NCBI GenBank assembly: GCA_030765055.1
Contig: CM060947.1
Coordinates: 217,593,271 to 217,657,270, forward strand
Reading direction: 5' to 3'
Source of the DNA: Mantis religiosa
Lineage: Eukaryota; Arthropoda; Insecta; Mantodea; Mantidae
Length of the DNA: 64,000 nucleotides
The notes beneath the pieces were generated by a model. That model searched no databases, was not told where the DNA came from, and was given only the letters and a program-made list of their open reading frames with translations. Each line of letters starts with the position of its first letter. Within the stretch, counting starts at the first letter, position 1. Positions 39,100-51,680 of this stretch are shown one piece after another. Position numbers and translations under genes: made by a program.

Positions 39100-39338
39100 G
39101 AATGAAATGAAATGTGTAGTGTTTAAGGCCCGCTTTTACTACATACGGCACCGCAGGCGGTGACACTGATGATACATGAGATGAAAATGGAGCACCTGTG
39201 GAATGAGATGGCGGGGGAAACTGGAGGTCCCCAGTGCCGTGTTGTCCATCACAAATCTCACTTTGCGGTCACCTGGGATCGAACTCGGGCCGCCTTGGTG
39301 AGAGCCAAGCGGTCTAACCCCTGAGCCACGGCGCGGCC
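39100..39338 (-). mobile_element. SINE family B, short-tail form, 11-bp TSD
   Basis: Full-length minus-strand copy ending in the complement of 'ggccgcgccgtggctcag'. Perfect duplication TAGGTTGCCAG at 39089-39099 and 39339-39349. A small deletion removes the 'ttttctccgggat' block. Confidence 0.92.
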
Positions 39339-39349
39339 TAGGTTGCCAG

Positions 39350-41467
39350 AGCTTTACCCTTTCAGTACCGGTGTTCATGATCATGGGCATTAGCTTTTCC
39401 TCCTATTTGTAATGATTTTAACACTTTTTTCTGCTATATTCTTGTTGTAATGTCCTTATCCAATTAAACAAATATATTTTAGATGTTCTGAATTTTTTTT
39501 CCACAATTTACATTGTACTGTTTTTTAAGATAAGAAGAAAAATCCATGCAACCGCAGTCAAATGATACACCGTCAACATACAAGTGTGCCATCACACCGA
39601 TTATTTTACTTGGGCCCTCCCCGTCCATTACCACAGTGCATGGCCAGTGCACTACGTGACGCCGTAACGATCTTGGCTACTCAAGTCAGTTGCTTGAAAC
39701 GGTCCCAGACAGCCTCAAGTAAAGCAGTTTCAAGGTAGAGCAATACCGGCATAAGTAGCAAAATAATGCGGGACTGAAAGGGTTAAGCCTTTTATTCACA
39801 TCTGAAATATTTCTGAAAGTAATGAGTGATAATTACTCAAAACTTGAACTAATGGACTTCTTGCTGGCTGAATTCACCGGAACGCCTAATTTTCTCAGCG
39901 GCTCTGACGTGTAAAAGTTGATTTTTTCAACACTTAAATTGCCTGCAATGACTTCTTATCCCCCAACAAAACAATAACTAGTATTTATTAATTTATGCAT
40001 TGATTTTAATACACGAACATGATTTATTGCAATGATCTATGTATCTGGCTATAATTTCTTTATGAAATTATTAATATTACAGTCAATAATTTTGGCAATA
40101 CAATAATAATAAATGGCAACCTTTCTTTATAATATACAGGTTTTTATATATGTACTGGATAGATGTTTGCCGTGTGTACTTTTGGTAACCGAACACACCA
40201 AATAGTTTCGCTGCTGTTAAGCCAGAAAGAAGGAAATAACATACAACAGTCTGGTAGTCGTGGCCAACAAGACATAACGCGGCGGTGTTTCAGTCTTCAG
40301 TAATGTCAAGGCTAGCCGCTGACAATGGACACCGCATAATCAAATTAATGCTCCTCCCCCGAAAGGAATTGCCATTTACAATCTCTTCTCGGCTAATAAT
40401 AGCACATTTGTATGTGTCGGCGAGTAAACAATCGTATTTACATCCGAGTCTGCCAAGTGGGAGACACCTTTAGAAACAGACGCTGGTCACGGCGTGTAAA
40501 TATAGGGAAAACAAACGCAAGAGAATGAACGTGCCAGCTTGCTTCCTTGCTAACCCCTAACAAATGCATTGTACTCTCTGGACCAGCGAGAAGGAAAAGT
40601 GGATATTTTTCAGTAGCAGTTGTGACCGTTCCAATTCTCCGAATAAACGTTTCAAAATAAAGCCAACTACGTCCATGCATATTTATACAGGTCACAATAT
40701 ACGAGAGGTTACTAAAGTGAACCATTAACATTTTCCCAGCATTATGGGATCAAGCCCATGGAGATTGTGGCGAAGCTCTACTCCAACATTTTTAGAGCAC
40801 TTCGAGAACATTAAAAATTATAATTTTTATTTCCAATGTATGCATTTAGTGCCCACTTGATATTTGACGTTTTCCGCTATCATTATTAATTGAAGCATTT
40901 GGTATAATCTGCAATGACTGCTATTGTCTGTGATTAGCTTTTTTGTATGCCTCTCGGCCTAAATATGGCACATTGTGCAGCACAAAGCAATTAATCCCTC
41001 CAATGTAACAGCAGGTCAATATCGCTAGTAGCATTAGCTCTCAGTTATCGCTGGTTAAAATAGTACTGAACGCTAAAATTGTCAATTTACAAATACATTT
41101 TAGCTAAACTTCCACCAAGTCCAGGATATGCAGCAAATGTATCATACAAAATGAGAGCACCGATATCTGTAATCGCTCACACAGAAATAAAATAGACGTT
41201 ACTGCAAGATTTCAATATTGAATTACAGCTGTTCAACAATCTTAATGGATCAGCTCGATCTTCTAAATCAGGTTGAAATGCTGATTCCCAGTAAAAGTGG
41301 AAAATGTTTTTTCTCATCTCTTATTAGTGACTCATGAAAGAAAATTCTGCTTGGATTATGATGACTTCATTAAATAGTATATATATATAAGTTTGCTATA
41401 CGTTCTGCAATACAGAGAAAACGTTTACCATTGTAATCCAGTTGTTAGGTATTTTTCCTTTTTCTAT
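39350..41467. other. Unassigned, largely repeat-free
   Basis: No gene recognised. 40180-41060 shows no repeat and moderate base composition, so it may be unique sequence. Frames of 62-97 codons have no domain. Confidence 0.5.
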
Positions 41468-41471
41468 ATAT

Positions 41472-41900
41472 TGTCGCGAGGCATTATTGCAACGGGCGCG
41501 GCTGGCGCGCGCAAAGAGACAGATAGTGCGGCGCGGAGATAAAAGCTTGTCGAAACAGAGAAAGAAAGAAGCAGATAGATGACTGGAAGGTTCGCTTTCT
41601 TGATTGCTACAGAACGTTCTACTAATTTATAGAACAATGAGTGGAGATATAAAAGTGCCACTGCTGTCAACGGAGGGGGACAGTTGCAATTGGACTTGAT
41701 AATCGTGTGCGTGCAGCAGTGATTTTAAAGTCAATTCTTTTGTTTATCTTACATGTAAAGAAGCCACGAGAGACTGTGTTGGTGTATGTTACGTTATCTT
41801 GCTGCAAAGGGGTATACAAACAGTGTCTTTCTATGGAAATAAAGTGCGTTTTGAATTTCTGCAAAGTTGACTTTTAATTCTACGAACCCACAAAGTCACA
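41472..41900 (+). mobile_element. Solo LTR, copy 2, 4-bp TSD
   Basis: Starts TGTCGCGAG and ends AAAGTCACA, 429 bp. TATAAAAG at 41648-41655 and AATAAA at 41838-41843 mark promoter and polyadenylation sites, giving an R region of roughly 150 bp. Flanked by ATAT (41468-41471 and 41901-41904). No internal region remains. Mariner-2 starts 17 bp after its end. Confidence 0.88.
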
Positions 41901-41917
41901 ATATACTGTTATATTTA

Positions 41918-43237
41918 CGAGGGTGGGTCAAAAAGTAATGCCTCCTATTTTTTCCCTTAAATAAGTAAGTTATGTAAAAACTTTGAATTTGGCGCAATTC
42001 CTCAAACCTTCTTCTCCAATCCCCCAGTAGTAACTTCCTAAGTCAACAGGTGGCAGCAGTGCATCCTCTTGCAAAATGGCTGACATCGACATTCGTTTTA
42101 GACAGCGTTCTGTGACTGAATTTTTGACTGCGGAAGGCGAAACGCAAATTCGCATTCAAGAAAGGCTAAAAAATGTGTATGGTGATGCAACGGTGGATGT
42201 CAGCACTGTTAGACGATGGGTTCGTCGCTGTAACGAAGCTGAAGGGCAAATACCATTGGCAGATGAAAAGCGAAGCGGCAGGTCGGTGACTGCAGTGACT
42301 CCATGCAACATTCAGCGAGTCGATGACATTATTCATGGTGATCGCCGGGTAACAACAGATGAATTGTGTCACATTACCTCCCTCAGTAAAGGCAGGGGTG
42401 ATGACGATTATTCAACAGCTGGGTTACTCAAAGTTTGTTCACGTTGGGTACCAAGAATGTTAACCGCCCAAAACAAAGGCACAAGGTAAACAATAGCCTC
42501 CGAACACTTGCAGCGCTTCAATTTGGAGGGAGAGTAGTTTCTGGAAAAAACTGTTACTGGAGACGAAACGTGGGTTCATTTTTTTGAACCTGAATCAAAG
42601 AGGCAGTCAACGTCACCGAAGAAAATAAAAATTCAAATCTCAGAGGTCGGCAGGGAAAGTTATGGCGACAGTATTTTGGGATGCAGAGGGTGTGCTTATG
42701 ATTGATTTTTTGGATCAGGGATGCACAATAAATTCTGTCCAATACGTCAGATCTCTCAAAAAGCTGAAAGCACATCTTCGCCAAGTTCGCCCAACATAAA
42801 CTATGGCGGATGTTCTTCTTTTGCATGACAATGCAAGAACCACACACCAGCCGTTACACCACCATGCAGGAATTGAGAAATTGGGATGGCAAGTCTTACC
42901 TCACCCCCCCCCATACAGCCCTGACCTGGCACCATCAGACCTCGATCTATTCGGGCCACTAAAGGAATCTCATCGTGGGATTCATTTTGAAGATAAGGAA
43001 GCTGTGTAAACGTCCGTGCGTCAATGGCTTAGGAAGCAAGACCATGTGTTTTACCACACTGGAATACATGCCCTACTTAAAAGGTGGACCAAAACTGTGG
43101 AAAAGTACGGAGATTATATTGAATAGTGACAAATTAATCGTCAATGTTGTAGTTTTCAAGCTATGTAAATTGGATTCAATTTTCTTGACAATTAAAAGAG
43201 AAAAAAATAGGAGGCATTATTTTTTGACTCACCCTCG
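41918..43237 (+). mobile_element. mariner transposon, full length, decayed (mariner-2)
   Basis: Left terminal repeat CGAGGGTGGGTCAAAAAGTA, right (complement) CGAGGGTGAGTCAAAAAATA, continuing for about 37 bp. TA duplications at 41916-41917 and 43238-43239. 1,320 bp, the normal mariner length. The termini are clearly different from those of mariner-1 and mariner-3, so it is a separate lineage. Confidence 0.93.
42076..43128 (+). pseudogene. mariner-2 transposase, broken
   Basis: Starts MADIDIRFRQRSVTEFLTAE, with an N-terminal paired-like helix-turn-helix region (TVRRWVRRCNEAEG, SGRSVTA). The open part ends at 42489. Catalytic motifs continue in other frames: TGDETWVHFF (first Asp), LLHDNARTTH (second Asp) and YSPDLAPSDLDLF (third Asp). 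The second and third Asp are 36 residues apart here rather than the 34 of the family, and a run of three prolines suggests a small insertion. Stops after KGTR, after LEGE and after VRPT, plus a frameshift near 42620, make it inactive. Confidence 0.9.
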
Positions 43238-43239
43238 TA

Positions 43240-45632
43240 GTTATGTAACTTTAACGCGAAAACCTGAACATTTATAAGTTTGCTCTACAGCAAATTTTCT
43301 TGGCAATATAAGGGGAAATTTGACAATAATATATGGAAAATTTCGAGTTTTGTTTTTGCTTTTGTTTTGGTATCTATGTGATACTCTCATACTACACTAT
43401 TAGATCAGTAATATCAACATTCTATGGCCCCAAACATCTACTAAACTGGTTCTGTGACCATTAAGTACCCACACTTTGAAATATGTTCCTCTTACTTCTT
43501 ATTTTCAACAACTTTTTCATTCTTTAAAATGCTCCTCTGACCACAAATTACACTTGAAAACACAAATTACCACTTGAATTTTTCAGAAGAGACCAGGGAA
43601 TTAATACTTTAAAAATAATGTATAGTATTTAAAATTATTAGACAGTTCAGCTGAATTAAATATTTTCTATAACTCATATTGAAAAGTTGAAAAATTGAAA
43701 TGTACCTATACAAATATATTTTTCCCTTAAATTACAACTAAGGGAATGAGTGTGCAACAATTTATTTATGGTTATATACTAAGCTCACTTTAAACATTTG
43801 AAAGAGATACATAAACTGAAGGCTACAATAACTTTTATGTTATCTAATAAAAAGTGATTAATTACAAATAAAGCTGCTAATATGTTAACAACGGCTTGAT
43901 ATAGGCCATTAAAACTATATGTGCATTATAAATCTTTTTTAAGTCCTGAGTATATTGTAGAAAACTAAAGTAACGACAAGAAAAATGGATTTTCATTAAT
44001 AATCTTAGAATCTGTATCCATGAACAGATTCAGTTATTTGTCCCCAGCATTTTTGACACCCGTATGGACTGACCACTGTATGGGATGTCACTCGAATCTA
44101 GAGATATTTTAATTGTTAGGATTCATTCAAACTCTGCAACTTCTTCAAAACAGCATCTATTACATGTAGTGTGAAGATTGGATCTGTTGCGTTGCCCCTC
44201 TGTTTATGCATTCGCAAATATTCAAACATTGCACTATTAATCACTATCTGACGTACTAAATATAGTATGTATACAAAATTATCATTTAAGTGAGGATAAA
44301 ACCGTTAAGTTTAACCAACGTTGTGTAACTGAGAAAAATTCCTTAAAAACAGGCTTATTAGATAAAGGTAGACTAACGAACTCGGCAGATACAGGTGCCT
44401 ATACATCCTGTAAAATTGTGAGTAACTCCTAAAGTAATGTATTATGAATTTAGCTAGTTTAAAATTGGGGCTTAGGCTATTTATTGTCTTCTTAAGTCTA
44501 CATATTCGTATCTTCCTCCCACTTTTAACAATGATACTGATGGCTATTGTATGTGTATTATAAAAGCATAAAATATTATTGCCCGGATGGTTTATATAAT
44601 ATTTTCAGTTTTGACAGGCCAATAATGGTCACCTCTCTTTGCATCAGTTCCCCTACTCATTTCAGCGAGTGAGCAGGGGCTATAGAAAAATGCGCATAGA
44701 GGGAGAGTGGGAATACAGTACATGATTGAACTTGAGTGGACTGGCCAGAGTGAAACTTCTATGTTAGAGCATGGGGAACATGGAAGGTTAAAAAGATCTC
44801 GCATCGTATACAACATACTTGTAACTTAGGTGTAGGTTTGTGTGTGCAGTTCGTTTTACAACATGGACCCCCCTCCTCAGTCCTTTCTACAGAATTGCTA
44901 ATTCATAACATGAACGTTTGCAGCCAATTAAACAGAAAAATATGTTCCTCGAATTTTCCAAACTGAAACTTCACAAGAGTCAATAGGTGACTGCCATTGC
45001 GTTAAAATCAAAGTTGCTATTGGTTTTCAAGAATAGATATAGAGGTAAAGTCTGTCTAGTGAACGCGAGTGCAGTTTGCCCCTCAAAGGCAACTTACCCT
45101 CCCACCCACTAATGACCGTCATAAATCTATCTCCACACTTCAGAAATGGAACACTATCGTTGAGGACCAATAGCAACCCTGATTTTCTCAAAGTAACAGT
45201 CGCATGTTTATTCCACGTGGAGTCTCAGTTGCCAAAGTTCCAACTTCCAGTTGAGCTGTTTCATTACGTGCAGAAATTCGTTGTGTGTCACGATGTGGAG
45301 ACCGTGGGAGGAAAATGCAGTGGTAAATGTAAATGAAGTAGTAGATAACTTTCTGTCAAGTGAAAATAATCAAAGTGATGACAATAGTGTGAATAACTAG
45401 GCCGAGTTATATTACTGGAAAAGCCTAAAAATACAAAAAAAAAAAAAAAAAAAAAAAAAGTTATAACGGGAAATGTTTCTAAGCAGATTCAAGCGCTTGT
45501 TTTGAACACATAAATATGTGCTGACAAATAATCTTGGTAAGGGGTCGTACAATGAACCTGATGATAAATTCTGGGTATTCACAGAAATACAGTAAAAAAA
45601 TATTGTGACGAAAGGAATACCAAAGACGCCGA
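43240..45632. other. Unassigned; A25 run
   Basis: A run of 25 A at 45435-45459 may be the tail of a retroposed transcript, but no matching duplication or coding frame was confirmed. Nothing else recognised. Confidence 0.45.
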
Positions 45633-45885
45633 AATGTGTAGTGTTTAACGCCCACTTTTACTACATACTGCACCGCAGGCGGTGACACTGATGGTATATG
45701 AGATGAAAATGGAGCACCGGTGGAATGAGATGGCGGGTGAAACTGGAGGTCCCGGAGAAAACCCACCCCAGCGCCGTGTTGTCCACCACACATATCTCAC
45801 TTTGCGGTCGCATGGGATCGAACCCGGGCCGCCTTGGTGAGAGCCAAGCCGTCTAATCACTGAGCCACTGAGCCCGTGGCCTACG
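45633..45885 (-). mobile_element. SINE family B, short-tail form, 11-bp TSD
   Basis: Minus-strand, complete from tail ('aatgtgtagtgtttaacgcc') to head. Perfect duplication AAAGACGCCGA at 45622-45632 and 45886-45896. Confidence 0.92.
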
Positions 45886-45896
45886 AAAGACGCCGA

Positions 45897-46259
45897 TCAA
45901 GTGTGAAGATTTTATGCGGCTCTATTGGCGGTAAAAACTATCTATATGTGTCACATAGAAGCTGCCCTATTACTTCTGTATATTCGTTTGGCGTCGTTTT
46001 GAAACACCCTGTACTTTACTGACATTAACTGTATGGTTTAGCAAGATCTGTATCTTTTATGCTGCAAGTTTCCTTCTCTCTCTCTGACTCTCAATTTAGA
46101 AGTTAAAAATAGTTCAGAATAACTGTTTCCAAAAGATTCAATTAAATGTTTTATTTGTCAAGCAAATGTCTTAAATATATGATATTTTGATCAAATTCGC
46201 TATAGTAAGTTTTGCGAAAACACCAATAACGACATTTTTCTAGGCGCTGCTATTTGGAG
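45897..46259. other. Unassigned sequence
   Basis: Nothing recognised. Confidence 0.5.
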
Positions 46260-46870
46260 GTAGGAGATTTGTGACCCGCAACTAATTTCTCTCATCTTAA
46301 TCAGCCACACGTTCTGGCGCCACATGCAGCGGTATTTCTTCGTTGTATATTGTGTACCACTTTCTCAGCAGCATCTTTTCCAATCTCTTGTCAGATTTTT
46401 GCGGATATTGGTTTCTCCAAGTCACCAATTGTATCGTCTTGATTTCTTTTCTCGTCACAAATATGTGTAATGTATTTAAAGAGTTAATAATAATTACTCA
46501 GAAATATCAGATAAGCTAATGCAATTGCGATAAATATATAATTTGATTGTATAATCTGGATTACATTTTTCTCGAACTTTCTTTCTCAATCAATCACTGC
46601 AGGTTACCTGCAACATATCATAAATCCTTATTTTCCTAATAAATCATTTCTGTTAATTACTTAAAATTCCTCACTTCTGCACGTCCACTCATCACTATCA
46701 AGAATACTGAATATCTCTTTCTGAAGATTATTGATTTTCCGTTACTATCGTTACTCTATTTGGCCGATTTACTGCTACGTCATCACATTACGTAATACAA
46801 TTATTACTACGGCCAATCACAAAATTACACATATTTTTACACATTTAAACTAAAAACTTTTCGTGTTTCC
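46260..46870. repeat. Long dispersed repeat Rep3, copy 1
   Basis: Pairs with 59430-60000 in the same orientation. Shared blocks: 'catcttaatca(g/t)ccacacgtt', 'tctggattacatttt', 'gattattgattttccgt', 'cgttactc', 'ggccgattta', and 'attactacggccaatcacaa'. Non-coding. In this copy the left arm of a hairpin seen in the other copy is degraded. Confidence 0.65.
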
Positions 46871-46989
46871 ACATCAAGCAAGATTATTGATTTTCTTCTG
46901 CTTAGCAACCATTCATCATTTTTTATATTATCCTTATATGGTCCACTAATACTCGGATCAGAAAACAAATTTTTCCAACTGGATATTCA

Positions 46990-47110
46990 TATAAAAAGTT
47001 CTAACTAAAACTTATCGTTACAGATTTTATTAACAATGTTTGTGTCGTATTCTTGGAGGATGCTGAACTTAATACAACGTTTGGTTTTTAAACAAATTAG
47101 TTCTTTTAGT
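46990..47110 (-). repeat. Dispersed repeat Rep1, end fragment
   Basis: 'gtgtcgtattcttggaggat' followed by 'gctgaacttaatac' is the Rep1 terminal block. The rest of the repeat is not recognised here. Confidence 0.45.
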
Positions 47111-48184
47111 TGTGTTTTGAAGTTAGGTGTCCGAAAACGTGTGGTATTTACACTCAAATGTGGTAGCCAAATTTTAGGTTGAATGCAAAACTTACTCTAC
47201 TTAGTACAAGTAATAGATATATTAATTATATGCATGGTAGAGGTTTATTTTTATCTATTTGAATTAAAAAAGCTGTTTCCTGATACAAATACTCTACTGC
47301 GACTTATTATACATTTTTAAGGATGTAATAAACCTCTGAGACGTGGGACATTTTAAATATGTACATAAAACTTGATAAAATCCAGGAATGGAAAACGATA
47401 ATATCTCACGTACATAGCTCAATGCAATCCGGATTTTAATGTTTCTCACAGAGACTTTACGCGGAGACAAAGAGGAAAGCGGAAGCGAGGAAAGAATGGA
47501 GGGGAATGGGTTGTAATTAGGGATGCCCTTGGACAGAAAACTGTGATTTACTGATTGAAATTTTCCATGCGTGTGTACTTTTAAACAAAAACCCGAGGGA
47601 ATAACAAAGCGTGTGAAAAATTACGAGGAATAAAGACCAAACAAACATTAACAGAAACATCTGATCTAAAACTTAGAAAAAGTTTCTGTTTGCAGAATGT
47701 TTTTTTTTCTGTGATTGAATGCCAACAATACGGGGTTGTTTACAATACTGTTTGAAAATAACAATGCAGCTAATCTCTGTTTCATATAACCTTGCCCCGC
47801 TGACATGTAATCACTCCGCGTGCAACTACCTTCCACCTCATCCTAATTGGCTAATGTTTTCACGCCATAGGCCATAGGCGGTGCCTTCCCGTCACATTGA
47901 AACCTGCAGTAAACGCCATAATAATTGCCAGGAAGATACATAAAATCATAAAAATAAGAATATGAAGGCATACAAAAATAATGAAGTTTATAATGAAACT
48001 GAGTAAGTTGAAACTGAATGAATGAGCAATGAAACTGAAACAAGTTTATAATGAAACACCTTCGGCCTTTTCCACTGGGACTTTTTTAAACCAGCATACG
48101 TACCCAGCAAAAATGGTTGTCTTTCAGTCTTAAAAGTCGTGTCATGCCATACTTGTCGTGTGTCCTTCATTCACTCAAGTCTCG
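47111..48184. other. Unassigned sequence
   Basis: Nothing recognised. Confidence 0.5.
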
Positions 48185-48496
48185 TCAAGGTAGTATATTT
48201 TGCGATTTGTATCCCGGTACAGTCTGATTGTCCTTAAATAACGTCTTCGCCACACAGCAATATCGCCCTTGGAGTGGTAAGTTTTCTGTTGTCTCAGTTT
48301 CATGTCGCGATGTTCCTACGCATCTAGCACTCACACCTGTAAGTTCAGAGCACAGCTGTTCGACTTCTCTCACTGACAAATACGGATTCTTCTCTGTGAG
48401 TGCATTAAACACATGCACCACAATTCTTTTTTCGCCGCTTTGTAAAGGTTTTCCCTTGCGATGCTTCAGCGAAAAACTGGCAGTAGACTCTGCCAT
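48185..48496 (-). pseudogene. Probable DNA-transposase N-terminal fragment
   Basis: The minus-strand frame starts MAESTASFSLKHRKGKPLQS and continues GEKRIVVHVFNALTEKNPYL and SVREVEQLCSELTGVSARCV. This has the pattern of an N-terminal helix-turn-helix as found in several multicopy arthropod Tc1/mariner-like transposases (basic start, 'EK.IV..VF', 'LSVREV..L...TGVS..'). After about residue 73 the sequence no longer fits and no DDE catalytic region follows, so this is a fragment. Family recognition is from memory and moderate. Confidence 0.45.
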
Positions 48497-48530
48497 TATA
48501 CATCTAATAAGTACACGATCAGTAAAATAA

Positions 48531-50034
48531 TTTAGCTCTCACACTCGGCAAAACACACCTTCGAATGGCGATATGACAAATCCAGTTCAAAACAAGGTCA
48601 GTGATAAAAGTCATATAAACAAATGTCACCACTACCGCTAAATCACGTGCTATCGTGCCATGTGCTTGAGAGCAAACGAACCTCTTCTTTTCTCCGTTTA
48701 AGAATTAACATGCATTTCAGATAAATCAACTCTGTTGCGTAATATATTTAATCCAAACAGTTACGAAAATATAAATTTGAAAATACTCTTCCAACATATA
48801 AAGATATATCACCATGTTAAATAACGAACTAATTTTTACCGCACAACAGTTTATACTGCAGTAGCAGCCAATGAGAGGCGATAAGGTCACGTGACCGTTA
48901 AGAGATACCGTGCAAGCTTATGTGAAACAAGGATTAGATTTTGTGTTTTGTTTGTAGAGTGAAGCACAGATAATAACGCGTGTTTATATTGAAAACACCT
49001 GGTTCTGTAGGAGGAGAAACCAGGTCACTTCTTGCCATTCAGTTTTTTTAGCACCATCTGAACGGGTTTAATGGACCACTACATTTTAATTTAACGGTTG
49101 TTATTAGCACAGTTTGCAAGGCTACTCGAGTTTGTTTTGTTTCTTATTAGCGCGCGTAAGGCGGGCAGTATAACCTACAGGGGCACAACTTCAGCGTACC
49201 GTACATGTTTGGAATGCTCTGTTCTTAACTGATGTAAAATAGACGTGTAAACATCGCATCAGTGTAGAGGAATTGTTCTTGTTTCTTACGCTACAGATCA
49301 AGGTTCAAATTTCGATGGACCGTGTCCTTTGACAAGGATCTTTAATACTTGTGTCCTGGACCATAATTTTACTTTCTGTAGTCGATAGAGAAAGCTATAT
49401 TCGATCTAAAAGTTGATACAGAGATTTCACCAACGTTCTGAGAACAGCTGAACTACGCGAAAGAGTATCTTTTATAAAGCGGCCTATATATAACTGTTAA
49501 TATTGCAACTTAAAAACGAAAATTCCAACAAATTTGATATTTGTGTCAGACATTAGTTAATGATTATAAAAACGACAAAAGCTACCCAAAATTTAGCTTG
49601 TTGAATTTATTATTATATCACATTCTCTAGCTTTCAATTCTGTGTAAATATTTTTGTTACCGGAGTAAAATTAGAGTTATGTGACAATTTAAATAATTCT
49701 GTTGAGAAGGCATGGAGGCAAATTTCACGCGTTTTTCTATATTCCTCACATTTCGCAAACATTTCTAGAAGTGGCTTTGCAAAATTTACCGTTGAATAAC
49801 TATTGAATATGTTGAATTGGTTTCTAAATTGTGTATTTATGCAAGAGTTTAAGCTATTTAGTTTTAAATATGAAAGCACAATTTCAGACTGACTTTTAGA
49901 GTAAACTTTCCGACATATTTATGCAGTTGTAATATTTTAAACATTTTCAGCACTTACATTAATTTCGCATTATTGATCTTAATAGTAAATAATATCATCA
50001 GACATGTACACTTTACCACATACATATTTCTAAT
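48531..50034. other. Unassigned sequence
   Basis: No gene recognised. Confidence 0.5.
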
Positions 50035-50046
50035 TGTATTTCTACC

Positions 50047-50545
50047 CCCCGTAGGGGAGGGGATCGGTCCCCTTCATCTGCCGTGGTGCGGGCGCTACGG
50101 GCCCCTAGCACTCGTGGTACCTCTGACGCTACTAGAGGAACCTGGACCGAACATTCGAGCCTCTCCCTGATTGGGAGCTGTTCGGATTGGGTTGGACTCG
50201 TTGGGCAGTGTGTTCCCGAAACCCACGGGAAATTGGGTACCTCCGGCCAGGCTACGGCCGCCCAGAGGGGGTAGACGGTACTAGCCTGCAGAGCTAGTAG
50301 AAGGTGTGCTAGATCACCAGGTAGCCCCACCGAGGTTTTCGGTAGTCTTCCCTGCGGGGTTGACGCGCGTAAGTGGCGTATCCACTTCCACCCTTCTGAT
50401 CTTCGAGTCGATGGGGGCGACTTTTTAGACTCCAGATATTGCCCTATGGAAAGAGGCTCGGAGCTTCTGCTCCCGGGTAGAAGTAGACCCGGGTCCTTGG
50501 TCCTACGGGTCCAGGACCAATGGGAGTAGAACCTCTGGCGTAACA
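50047..50545. mobile_element. GC-rich, hairpin-dense retroposed unit, 12-bp TSD
   Basis: A 499-bp GC-rich block in AT-rich surroundings, flanked by the perfect repeat TGTATTTCTACC (50035-50046 and 50546-50557), which identifies it as a single insertion. It contains several potential RNA hairpins: GGGGA/TCCCC (50059-50072), nested CCGAACA/TGTTCGG with CTCCC/GGGAG (50147-50185), ACTAGC/GCTAGT (50280-50298), CCCGGGT/ACCCGGG (50472-50493) and TTGGTCCT/AGGACCAA (50497-50520). The minus strand is open for 177 codons across it, but the amino-acid sequence shows no domain. Candidates are a LINE 5'-region fragment or a structured-RNA-derived retroposon. I do not recognise it. Confidence 0.7.
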
Positions 50546-50557
50546 TGTATTTCTACC

Positions 50558-50849
50558 ATCCTGCAGTGTGGCGTAGTGAGTTGGAGCGTTATGTTTCAGC
50601 TCATAGCCATTGAATACCGGGTTCGAGTCTGTCCGTGGGGTTGAAGACTTTCCAGTACGCGTACAGAACGGATGTGCGTCCAGCATCATCGTTAGTGATC
50701 TGTAATTAACGGAAATCAACGCTTTTATTGGGAAAGCAAAGTGTTCACCACATCTCACTGTATCGGCGAATGATGGGCTAGCCCTACCGTTAAGCATGTG
50801 GGCTAAGGGTTGGTCGACGTAGGCCCATCACAGCTACCATAATACAAAT
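50558..50849 (+). mobile_element. tRNA-derived SINE, family F
   Basis: Head 'gtgtggcgtagtgagttgga' and B-box GGTTCGAGTCT (50620-50630), body with 'gttcaccacatctc' and 'ggcgaatgatgggc', end 'gtaggcccatcac'. The AAT tract starts directly at its 3' end, so the microsatellite grew from the SINE tail. Confidence 0.75.
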
Positions 50850-50850
50850 T

Positions 50851-51172
<322 letters not shown>

Positions 51173-51173
51173 G

Positions 51174-51680
51174 ATATTCCCACGAAAATCCTTAGTAAGG
51201 ATTCGTTCAGAAGAGAAGTAAAGTCGGCGGTACTCTGAGCAAAATTAAGATGTTTTTACGCCCAATACAAAATGGGATGCCTACAGCTGTCAAAGAGTTA
51301 TCAATGATCACAAATAGAAACCCAATTTGAATTTATTTGCGCATATACACAAAACCTACAAAGTTTATTGTATTTGCGTAAGAGAATCGATTGTCAGACG
51401 TTACACATTTTGGCATTGAAATTCATACTCCTTCCGTGACATCGCGAGAAACAAGACAATAGCAAGTCAGTTTAAAAGTTTACAAAAGTATTTCAAGCTT
51501 CAAATCAAGAATGACGCAGATCTTGGAAATGGATGGTACCACAGGAAAAGTTATTTTAAACAAATTAAGTGTATTTTATAAAGATACACACATTTTTTAA
51601 GTGAGTGAGACATTTTTCCCTTATGTTTTACATAAAACCACTTAAATTTCTTTCTGAATGAAGAGTTAAATTATCAGTTT
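51174..51680. other. Unassigned sequence
   Basis: Nothing recognised. Confidence 0.5.

Noticed and set aside
48840..49000. Terminal inverted repeat partner for the transposase fragment at 48.2-48.5 kb
   Set aside because: No convincing inverted match was found on the other side.
50013..50546. 177-codon minus-strand frame across the GC-rich unit as a real gene
   Set aside because: The frame extends beyond the TSD-bounded insert into flank and has no recognisable domain; high G+C explains its openness.
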